64,000 nt of DNA, taken from NCBI GenBank assembly GCA_027922465.2, contig BQMF02000002.1:1798001-1862000 (forward strand), given 5' to 3'. Numbering within the stretch: the stretch's first letter is position 1; each line of letters opens with the position of its first letter. The position numbers and the translations under genes were made by a program. The notes under the pieces are model-generated. The model was not told the origin of the DNA. It was given only the letters and a program-made list of their open reading frames with translations, and ran no database searches. The stretch is from Turritopsis dohrnii (Eukaryota > Cnidaria > Hydrozoa > Anthoathecata > Oceaniidae). This document shows, one piece after another, positions 36,539-46,920 of the stretch.

Positions 36539-37697
36539 ATGAAGGTTTTACTTTTATTCGCATTCACTTTGTTATGTGTTCAGATGTTCAGTAAGTCAAG
36601 TATTTTTTAGAAACTCGTGTCGTCCATAACATTTCTATACTTGCATTTCTGTTGCGTGTTAATTCCACGCAAACACTTTTTAAATACTTTTTGATATTTA
36701 CTTGTAGATCTAAAAACCTTGCAGATATCATACGTATTTTTATGTGTTGAAAGTATCTGAAACTATTGAAATCATATAATGTGGGCAATAACGTATAATA
36801 AGTTTTATTTGTTTATCTTTAGGTGTTTCCTGTGCTGATAGCGATTCTGACGAATGGTTTAAGGATGGTATGAGGAGACTTATTTCCTTATTTTTTGTTT
36901 TAGCTGCTTGATAAATTATTGAAAATAAACAACTTCAGATTCTCCTTCCAATGTTTTGAGTAGTTGAGTAGGAACCTTTAACATCGAACAAGAACATCAA
37001 CATCAACAAACCGTCCGAAATTTAACTTTTAAATTTTGACCGATGCAAAAATCTCATGTTTTTATGTGTTATTAGAAATGGTCATGAAATTTATCAAAGA
37101 TGTGATGTCAAGTCGAAGTGGATATCAAAGAGGAGAGAAAACCCGTACAGTGCGTAAGTAAAATCATACCTAAAATTACAAATTACTTCATCTTCCTAAT
37201 GGTTATGTGCACCATCAATAAGAATTTTGGCTATATTTAGTGTAAACAAGTTTATTTGGAGGCTGTTCTCTAATAAACCAAGTAGTTGAGTAGGAACCTT
37301 TAACATCGAACAAGAACATCAACATCAACAAACCGCCCGAAATTTAACTTTTAAATTTTGACCGATGCAAAAATCACCTGTTTTTATGTGTTATTAGAAA
37401 TGGTCATGAAATTTATCAAAGATGTGATGTCAAGTCGAAGTGGATATCAAAGAGGAGAGAAAACCCGTACAGTGTGTAAGTAAAATCATACCTAAAATTA
37501 CAAATTACTTCATCTTCCTAATGCTTATGTGAACCATCAATAAGAATTCTGGCTATATTTAGTATAAAAAAGTTTATTTGGAGGCTGTTCTCTAATAAAC
37601 CATTTCAGTTTAATAATTTGATTGTATTTTTATGACATTTATAGCTCCCTGCCTCTATCAAATTATTACCTGTTATGGTAATAACTTGGCTACCTAA
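36539..37697 (+). CDS. Small secreted-peptide gene, copy 2, with duplicated exon 3
   Basis: The exons are 36539-36590 (signal peptide), 36823-36867 (acidic linker), 37076-37153 (basic middle exon), a second copy of that exon at 37398-37475, and 37645-37697 (Cys-loop exon). All have good GT-AG sites. The middle exon is 78 bp, a multiple of three, and starts and ends in phase 1, so either copy alone (75 residues) or both together (101 residues) stays in frame. The last exon has two Cys separated by six residues (C-x6-C), preceded by Pro, then a short tail. After the stop, GGTAAGTT at 37710-37717 looks like a donor leading to a 3' UTR exon at 39027. The mature product and its activity are unknown. 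Confidence 0.8.
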
Positions 37698-38426
37698 AGG
37701 TTAAAAGGTAAGTTACATCCTCTATTTATTCTGTGCAAATGAATTCACAAACCAAACTCCCGACAACGCATGTATTTACACTAACTGACTGAAAAACGTT
37801 TCACTAGAGCAAGTTTGATGAATGATCAATGGTATATTACATAATCAGAATTAGCTACACGTCTTCAACCCTGTATTTTATTGAACTTGTATTTTATTTG
37901 ATTCTCAATGTTTCTAAGTTAGGTCTGTTAGAACTTAAAAATTACTAAGTGTCAACGCGTTTCGATTGCCAACGCCCATTTTCAAGACACATATTTTACA
38001 ACGGCATTGACCGAATATTCGTATTTAATAGAGGCGTATCACGCATAATTAGCAAGCTCTCTTTTAATTCGAGATCAATGGCATCTAATATGTTTTTTTA
38101 TGAGCTAATTATTCGTTACGCTGTATGATTCATTCCATATCTACCATTCAACATTGTAAAATAAATATCTTGAAATTGGGTGTTGGCATCTAGAACGAGT
38201 TGACACATCGTTGTTTTTTAATTGATTCTAACTTTGCTGTAAGAACTTCAGTCTTACCTTTTTTTTGAAACGGCATTTGAAGATTAAGCTTTTGGATGCA
38301 TGTGCAAAACAATAGAGTACATAAAAATCCAGAGGATAGAGGATAAAAATCAAATTAATCATTTATCAATTTAACCATTTCATCTCTTTTTTTACTATCT
38401 TTGATGTTTTATAGTTTTTTTATCTG

Positions 38427-38670
38427 ATAAACCACGTAGAGGCGAGAGACACTTTTTTTTACGATTAGTATAATAGCACGTGGCATTTGGCATCAGTTAT
38501 TTTTATGATCACCGGGAATCATTGCATTACATCCCCAATCGAATGCGACGTTTTTGGGGAAATATCTCGAGAACCAATAGGGATAACTGACGGGAAATCA
38601 TTGCATCCCTCGGTACTGAGTGCTTTTATACTAATCGTAAAAAAGTGTCTCTCGCCTCCACGTTGTTTTA
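38427..38670. mobile_element. Short inverted-repeat element in unit 2
   Basis: ACGTAGAGGCGAGAGACACT at 38434 is repeated in reverse complement at the right end (AGTGTCTCTCGCCTCCACGT, ending about 38662), with AT-rich extensions including ACGATTAGTATAA, so the arms span about 45 bp. It is a MITE-like element; no clear target duplication was defined. Related copies lie at 43732-43972 and, left half only, at 62786-62955. Confidence 0.7.
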
Positions 38671-39934
38671 CGCGGACATAAGAAGACGATGACCGTTAGA
38701 AAAAAACGAAATCTATCACTCTCTAAAATAAAAAAGGGATGCACTAACGCGATTATTATTATAAGATAAATATTGTTTTTAGTATTTTTTTTTTTTAAAT
38801 ATTTTGGGACGAAGAGCCATGTTGTATAATGGAGATGTCATCTTGGAAATAAACAATTATTATTGTTAATATTATCATCATTTCAGTCATCAAACAAGCA
38901 CCAATATAAGAATTTTTAATTTTTGTTGATTAACTTATTCAAGTATTTCCCACTTACACACCTACACAAATTTCGACACAAATTTCGACCTCTAAATCCG
39001 CCACTGACATATTTGTTTCAATTTAGACTCCGGACATCTGAAGGAAACTGGATACGATTATGAATTGCAAACTTATATTTTAACATTTTATTCGTTATAT
39101 AATTTTTTTTAGTATTGTTTATTCGGTTTGTCAATAATGAGTGGCATTATTTTTAATAGTCTTATTCAGAAAGTTACTCTCCAAAATTGCTACACAACTG
39201 ATATTTGCGATACATTTGTCACTCTCATTATTTTCAGCAGCCGCATTAAATAAAATGTATTGCACTGAAACACTTTTACAAGTCATATTTTGTTTTCACT
39301 AAGTGTTGTTGTTGTTGTTATTGTTGTTTTTGTTTGTGGTGTTTTTATTATTGTTGCTGTAGATCTCTGACTGGATCAAGATCGAATATAGTGAGATATG
39401 TAAACCTTATCAATGAGTAATTAAAAATTTGCACAATACATAAAGGACAATGAAATAAATGCTACCTTTGTCTTTGAATCCAACGTCTGATCTCCTGATA
39501 AACTGTTAGAGAAATCTCTCTAAACATCTCTTTGACTATATTGATATTACTCTAGAGACAATAACGTCAATAGTAATTATGGTTTAATTATTACTCTTTA
39601 AAGTCGTCAAAAGTATTTCCACTGCTCTTCAGGGACACAATGATTGAATGGGATAAGATTTATCGAATTAACGATTGTAGGGCGGCTGTTTTTAAGGAAA
39701 GAATTAAAAATAATCTTGCAGGAGACTTTAGATTTCCTAATAGGTACCAAATTTCAGTTGTCTCTTAAATACATATTTTCAATTCCGAATATTTTGTCAT
39801 CTGTTATATCAATTGTTGATGGAAAAGCTGCGGTTGCTTTATTTAATTTCGAAATTTTATTAAGAAAAACAACTTTTGTTGGCTTTTGGACAAACAATTT
39901 CTCCATAGTTTACATGAACCGGTTAACAAAATGG

Positions 39935-40245
39935 TAGCCTTGTGGTAGAGTGCTCACTTCTTGTTCGGGAGGTCGCGGGTTCAATCCCCGACCGAGTCAT
40001 GCCAGCGACTATAAGAGTGTGAATCACTCCTCTCTGCTTAGCACTCAGCAAGAGAGTAGGAATGGTGTCTAGGGTAGTTGTCTAGTTGAGCACTTTCTGT
40101 CATTGCAGCTTCCGTAGCCCAAATGGGGGCTTTAAATGCTCTAGGGCCTCCTTCGCAGGACCCTCATTGATAACAGTACCTTAAGGAACTGAAGAGGCTA
40201 TCCTGGGTAAACATTCCTAAATAAATATATAAATAAATAAATAGA
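39935..40245 (+). mobile_element. tRNA-derived SINE, absent from unit 1
   Basis: Same family as 21367-21683, with A box TGGTAGAGTGCTC, B box GGTTCAATCCCC and an (ATAAATAA)n tail. Unit 1 has the empty site near 34648-34656 (ACAAATTGGGACAATTAAGG), so the insertion came after the unit duplication. Unit 3 has a deletion over this position and is not informative. Confidence 0.9.
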
Positions 40246-42124
40246 CAATTAAGGCCAAATATGGACGAATTTTTAGAGTTTTCCAATTTTTTGCAATTCC
40301 AGTTGCGCACAAAGAACAAATGAAGTTGCTGAATGTACGCACATGCATGACGCCATACATACTTTTCCGGCTTTGTTTACTTTTCGTATTCAATATTTTG
40401 CTTTATTATCGTTAAAAATCAAACCAGGTGGTTTTCTTTATAATTATACACACTATCATTATTCAATGAGATAGTTTTCTACCTTTGTAACTTTTAATAC
40501 ATTCCAACATCTCACATTCACAATAGAATTTGATCGCTATTCAATTTTGTTTACACAAGCGATGGAAGAAGAAAAAATCTTTAAATGTGATTTTCTCTGA
40601 AAGTAATTTTAGCTTGATGACCAACATTTAAAGAGTTCCAACTCCCCTTGTGAACGAGATATAACCATGCGGTTTTTTTCATTTTCTTCAGTTGGCCTTT
40701 GCGCAAAAAAGTTTGCCGCATATTTTGAAAAGAATCAAAATTCGTACCGTGAGGGAGAGTTGCAGTTAAAAAATCAATGAGTTTTAAAAAAAACTGTGGC
40801 AATCATTTTTGGACAATTGATCATGGATTTCAAAAGTGCAATTTGTTTGAAGAAAAAGTGTAATGGAGGGGAGTCGGAACTTTTTAATTCAATGCGTTCT
40901 AAATTTTACTTTTTTTCTTCTAATTCCTGTCCTTTTCATTTTTAATAAACAAAATATGGCTCATTAGACAGATAATTAAATAAGGATTCAGAAAATGTAT
41001 ACTTTTGATAAGAAAAAATCAACACATTTCAAATTAGCTATCAGGGAAAAACTGAAATCATGCTTAGGAGGGTATGGACTATCCTTAAAATCATTGTCAT
41101 GCATTTTGAGACAAATATTGTCGAAATTAGTTATGCAGCTGTAAGGCACGTTTGAAGTGATCTTGGCCAGCAGCTTTTTGTTTTTATTGATGGTCATAGG
41201 TTACATTACGATTATTAAATCCTGTAGTATTTCTTGCTATTGTTAATTTCGGAAATTTTGGAATATTTGTAAAATCATTCAAAATCGTAAACCTAACCCT
41301 AGAAATTGTGAAAAGTTACAGCTTCTGCAAGTATTGTGGTCCAACACTTTTTATTACAAATTGAATTTTCCAATGTAATTCAATAAATTGATCTATAGAC
41401 AGACTGAGAATAATAGATAAAGTAAAACAAATGTCTTAAGGATGATTAACATAAAAGACGGGATTTTGGATTTAAATCTTTTGTGAACATGGCTCCATGT
41501 AGAAAGCTGATTACGTATGAAGGAGTGTGTTGTAAGTATATAATTATAGTTTATAAGCCAAGCATATAGTTTATATCCCACAAAAACATAACTGGGCTAA
41601 TTAAATTTTCTTTGAACTTCGTCATATTCTGTCCCAGCAGTGTTCTATGCCAATGTTATTAGTGTTTTATGCAACTAAACACTTATCCTGTTCAGAGATT
41701 AAATAAATTCCAAAGATAGAAAATCCGTTAATTGACCATTGACAATTTGGAATCAAAGTCTGTAATTATATACTTGTTTTAAGGTAACACAAAGGCACGT
41801 TTTACATTTGGAAAAAAAAAATTAAAAAAAAAACAAATTAGCTTATTGACCAAATTGGCAAAAAAGCTATCGCTGATATGAGGCAAGAGACCCTGGGTTC
41901 GAGGTTGTATCAATAGTTGTCACAAAATAATTCATCAATAGTGTTCTGTTGGGTACATCGAAGACTAGTGCACAGAGATGGACTTTGAGATAATGTTTCT
42001 CGTGTAAACATACCCTTACGCCAATATTTAAGGATGTCTCGTCCATAAAACATATTTCAATTTCTTTTGCCATCATTGATTACAGACACTTTGGTGGATA
42101 ACTTACTGTTTGCAAATCGTCAAG

Positions 42125-42949
42125 ATGAAGCTTTTACTTTTATTCGCATTCACTTTGTTATGTGTTCAGATGTTCAGTAAGTCAAGTATTTTTTAGAAAC
42201 TCGTGTCGTCCATAACATTTCTATACTTGCATTTCTGTTGCGTGTTAATTCCACGCAAACACTTTTTAAATACTTTTTCGATATTTACTTGTAGATCTAA
42301 AAACCTTGCAGATATCATACGTATTTCTATCAGTTGAAAGTATCTGAAACTATTGAAATCATACATTGTGGGCAATAACGTATAATAAGTTTTATTTGTT
42401 TATCTTTAGGTGTTTCCTGTGCTGATAGCGACTACGACGAATGGTTTAAGGATGGTATGAGGAGACTTATTTCCTTATTTTTTGTTTTAGCTGCTTGATA
42501 AATTATTGAAAATAAACAACTTCAGATTCTCCTTCCAATGTTTTGAGTAGTTGAGTAGGAACCTTTAACATCGAACAAGAACATCAACATCAACAAACCG
42601 TCCGAAATTAACTTTTAAATTTTGACCAATGCAAAAATTACCTGTTTTTATGTGTTATTAGAAATGGTCATGAAATTTATCAAAGATGTGATGTCAAGTC
42701 GAAGTGGATATCAAAGAGGAGAGAAAACCCGTACAGTGCGTAAGTAAAATCATACCTAAAATTACAAATTACTTCATCTTCCTAATGCTTATGTGCACCA
42801 TCAATAAGAATTTTGGCTAGTTTTAGTATAAACAAGTTTATTTGGAGGCTGTTCTCTAATAAACCATTTCAGTTTAATGATTTGATTGTATTTTTATGAC
42901 ATTTATAGCTCCCTGCTACTTAAACGTTGTTACCTGTTATGGTAAATAA
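42125..42949 (+). CDS. Small secreted-peptide gene, copy 3, possible amidated end
   Basis: The exons are 42125-42176, 42410-42454, 42662-42739 and 42909-42949, giving 71 residues. Signal peptide, acidic linker and basic middle exon are almost identical to copy 2. The Cys-loop exon keeps C-x6-C but has different residues inside the loop. One inserted A compared with copy 2 creates an earlier stop, so the protein ends Cys-Tyr-Gly-Lys. Gly-Lys at a C-terminus is the classic precursor signal for peptide amidation. A GGTAAGTT donor follows at about 42971, with a UTR acceptor at 44038. Toxin, antimicrobial or neuropeptide roles cannot be separated from sequence alone. Confidence 0.8.
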
Positions 42950-43731
42950 CTTGGCTACCTAAAGGTTAAAAGGTAAGTTACATCCTCTATTTATTCTGTG
43001 CAAATGAATTCACAAACCAAACTCCCGACAACGCATGTATTTACACTAACTGACTGAAAAACGTTTCACTAGAGCAAGTTTGATGAATGATCAATGGTAT
43101 ATTACATAATCAGAATTAGCTACACGTCTTCAACCCTGTATTTTATTGAACTTGTATTTTATTTGATTCTCAATGTTTCTAAGTTAGGTCTGTTAGAACT
43201 TAAAAATTACTAAGTGTCAACGCGTTTCGATTGCCAACGCCCATTTTCAAGACACATATTTTACAACGGCATTGACAACAATATTGAAAACAATACCAAA
43301 TAAATAAATAAATTGACCGAATATTCGTATTTAATAGAGGCGTATCACGCATAATTAGCAAGCTCTCTTTTAATTCGAGATCAATGGCATCTAATATGTT
43401 TTTTTATGAGCTAATTATTCGTTACGCTGTATGATTCATTCCATATCTACCATTCAACATTGTAAAATAAATATCTTGAAATTGGGTGTTGGCATCTAGA
43501 ACGAGTTGACACATCGTTGTTTTTTAATTGATTCTAACTTTGCTGTAAGAACTTCAGACTTACCTTTTTTTTGAAACGGCATTTGAAGATTAAGCTTTTG
43601 GATGCATGTGCAAAACAATAGAGTACATAAAAATCCAGAGGATAGAGGATAAAAATCAAATTAATCATTCATCAATTTAACCATTTCATCTCTTTTTTTA
43701 CTCTCTTTGATGTTTTATAGTTTTTTATCTG

Positions 43732-43972
43732 ATAAACCACGTAGAAGCGAGAGACACTTTTTTTACGATTAGTATAACAGCACGTGGCATTTGGCATCAG
43801 TTATTTTTATGATCACCGGGAATCATTGCATTACATCCCCAATCGAATGCGAAGTTTTTGGGGAAATATCTCGGGAACTAATAGGGATAACTGACGGGAA
43901 ATCATTGCATCCCTCGGTACTGAGTGCTTTTATACTAATCGTAAAAAAGTGTCTCTCGCCTCCACGTTGTTT
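43732..43972. mobile_element. Short inverted-repeat element in unit 3
   Basis: Counterpart of 38427-38670 at the same position in the unit, so it was present before units 2 and 3 separated. Left arm CACGTAGAAGCGAGAGACAC, right arm GTGTCTCTCGCCTCCACG. Confidence 0.7.
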
Positions 43973-45120
43973 TACGCGGACATAAGAAGACGATGACCGT
44001 TAGAAAAATCCGCCACTGATCTATTTGTTTCAATTTAGACTCTGGACATCTGAAGGAAACTGGATACGATTATGAATTGCAAACTTATATTTTAACATTT
44101 TATTCGTTATATAATTTTTTTTAGTATTGTTTATTCGGTTTGTCAATAATGAGTGGCATTATTTTTAATAGTCTTATTCAGAAAGTTACTCTCCAAAATT
44201 GCTACACAACTGATATTTGCGATACATTTGTCATTCTCATTATTTTCAGCAGCCGCATTAAATAAAATGTATTGCACTGAAACACTTTTACAAGTCATAT
44301 TTTGTTTTCACTAAGTGTTTTTGTTGTTGTTATTATTATTTTTGCTTGTGGTGTTTTTATTATTGTTGCTGTAGATCTCTGACTGGATCAAGATCGAACA
44401 GTGAGATATGTAAACCTTATGAATGAGTAATTGAAAATTTGCACAATACATAAAGGACAATGAAATAAATGCTTCCTTGTCTTTGAATCCAACGTCTGAT
44501 CATCTCCTGATAAACTGTTAGAGAAATCTCTCTAAACATCTCTTTGACTATATTGATATTACTCTAGAGACAATAGTAATTATGGTTTGTTTGTGGTTTG
44601 TTTATTACTCTTTAAATAAAGTCGTCAAAAGTATTTCCAGTACTCTTCAGGGACACAATGATTGAATGGGATAAGATTTATCGAATTAACGATTGTAGGG
44701 CGGCTGTTTTTAAGGAAAGAATTAAAAATAATCTTGCAGGAGACTTTAGATTTAGAATTAGCACCGTGAGGGAGAGTTGCAGTTAAAAAATCAATGAGTT
44801 TTAAAAAAAACTGTGGCAAACATTTTTGGACAAATGATCATGGATTTCAAAAGTGCAATTTGTTTGAAGAAAAAGTGCAATGGAGGGGAGTTGGAACTTT
44901 TTAATTCAATGCGTTCTAAATTGTACTTTTTTTCTTCTAATTCCTGTCCTTTTCATTTTTAATAAACAAAATATGGCTCATTAGACAGATAATTAAATAA
45001 GGAGTCATAAGTCATATTCCGTCCCAGCGGTGTTCTACGTCAATGAGTTTTGGAGTGGGGAAGCACTTAACATCCATTATTAGAAAGATCAACACCGCTA
45101 TTTAGCAAAATTTTTATATA

Positions 45121-45946
45121 CAGTGTGTCCCAGAGAATTTTGGTCTGAGATTTTATCAAGCTATAACTTTTCACACATATGTCAGATTTTAGAGATTTTT
45201 ACATCATTCGATAGCATTTCTTTCAAGGATTTTAAAAACCTATATCTTAAATAATTTAGTCCAACACCTTTGCAGTAAAAAGGATTTCTTTAAACTGTCA
45301 CGGTCATTAACTCCTTAATGGTTAATAAAAGTAAGTTTTCACGGGCGATTATTATTTTGTTTATTAAGAACATGTCGTGGTGTTATTGAACACACTAAAA
45401 TTATAATCTCATCACAAAGTTAAAAATCGTGAGACGGGGGCTTCTACAAAATTTTTTGACATCATATGAGCAATCTATAGTTGCTACAAAAACTTTTCTC
45501 CACTGAGATCCAGAGTCTATCAGAGTTAAGAAGTAAAATTGTTGACGCAGCAAATAATCTTAGACAAAATCAAAAATTTATTCGCCACTCATTATGACAG
45601 AAAGAGCAAATCGTGTCCAGAGAAACGGGGGACATGTTGGGACAGCTTAAAGTTTTGTTTTTAATGACTCTTGTGTTTTATAGTCACTTCACTTTGTTTT
45701 TGATTATGACCTTTGATAGGTGTTAATGAAAAACGTGTTAATTAACCGTTAAGAAGATAATTGGATTTTTTCATGGTAAAATCCTTAATTGTTCCCAGAC
45801 TAAAAGGTTTTGGAGAACAAAATGTATATTTTTAAAATCTATGAATAAAATCCCATCGAATGGTGTAAAAATTGCTGAAATCTGACATATGTGTGAAAAG
45901 TTATGAGCTGTTAAAATCTCAGACCGAAATTCTCTGGGACACACTG
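45121..45946. mobile_element. Tc1/mariner-like MITE, TA-flanked
   Basis: CAGTGTGTCCCAGAGAATTT at 45121 and its complement ending at 45946 head inverted repeats of about 120 bp, very similar throughout. TA dinucleotides flank both ends (45119-45120, 45947-45948). A CAGTGTGTCCC start with TA target fits mariner-derived MITEs. No transposase frame exists in the 826 bp. Confidence 0.85.
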
Positions 45947-46418
45947 TACACAAAATCACTTCAAAAGTGATATAAATTATTTTAATACAAAAACTAATTA
46001 TGTATTCAATGCATTACCTACCAGGGTGTGACCTAAAGAATCTGAAAGAAATCCAAATCGTAAACGTTGTTAATGACGTTGCCATAATGAGCACTGACTT
46101 AAGTCAGTTTCGATTAAATGGAATAATACTACATTGCACACATATAATCTTTCTTACTGCCCCTGGATGTCTGCCTGGATGTCTGTCCCTTCTTAATTGT
46201 CAAATACAGACTGTGACAATTTTATATTTAACGAATTTGATTTATGATTAAACATAATTCTGGGTGCTTATTGATGGGCATTTTACATATGTGCTTATTA
46301 TTGTCAGGATTGTCTCATAAATATTCAACATAACGAACATGCACGATTGGTGGCATAGCATTCTGTTTAGGTGATTCGTGTATATATGTTGCGACCAAAT
46401 CGATAAACCTTACAAATA

Positions 46419-46918
46419 CCGTATTTCCTCTTTTTAGCGCCCCCCTCTTTTAAGCGCCCCCCTCTAATAAGCGCCCCTGTTAATCCAAAAATAACTTTAT
46501 AAGCGCCCCCCTCTAATAAGCGCCCGGGCAGTTATTAAAGTTACAATGTCAGAGTCAAAATCCTAGATAAGCGCCCCAAAACTAGCCAAAACAGTCAGCC
46601 AACTGCTTGTAGATCTTTTCAACGAGACATGGAAGATGATCCAAACATTCTAATAGACTCCGATTAAGAAGAAGATGGCGACATAGATATAGAGTTGGAA
46701 AACATTACATGAACCATACCTGATATTTCTTCTGTTTTCTGTACATAGTTTTTATAGAAAATAATAAAGGTGGAAATAAGTATTTATTTTTAACACCTCT
46801 CACAATTTTTTGTAGGGGTTTTTTGAAATAATTTTATAAGCGCCCCCCTCCAATAAGCGCCCTCCTAATTTTCGAAAAAATTTTATAAGCGCCCGGGCGC
46901 TTAATAGAGGAAATACGG
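46419..46918. mobile_element. TA-flanked TIR element with AAGCGCCC subterminal repeats
   Basis: The ends are CCGTATTTCCTCT at 46419 and AGAGGAAATACGG ending at 46918, flanked by TA. AAGCGCCC-type words occur at least seven times near both ends, a likely transposase-binding array. The middle (about 46625-46710) reads as an acidic tail ending EEDGDIDIELENIT, interrupted by one stop, possibly the remnant of a transposase C-terminus. A pogo-like class is inferred from the TA target. Confidence 0.8.
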
Positions 46919-46920
46919 TA

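Larger units (their letters stand above)
36067..41652 (+). repeat. Tandem unit 2 of the peptide-gene array
   Basis: About 5.6 kb. It carries three additions relative to unit 1: a 322-bp internal tandem duplication (37076-37397 repeated at 37398 onward), an inverted-repeat element at about 38427-38670, and a SINE at 39935-40245. The region 40980-41640 is nearly identical to 35395-36060 of unit 1. Confidence 0.9.
41653..45005 (+). repeat. Tandem unit 3 of the peptide-gene array, truncated
   Basis: It closely follows unit 2 through the peptide gene and inverted-repeat element. It then has deletions at about 44007 (about 300 bp) and at about 44755 (about 1 kb, including the SINE site) and ends near 45005. 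A short further match to the unit border occurs at about 45010-45045. It has one copy of exon 3. Confidence 0.9.

Noticed and set aside
46000..46251. 83-codon frame with LSQFRLNGII and a Cys/Leu-rich end
   Set aside because: No splice sites, start context or family support; typical of chance frames in this base composition.
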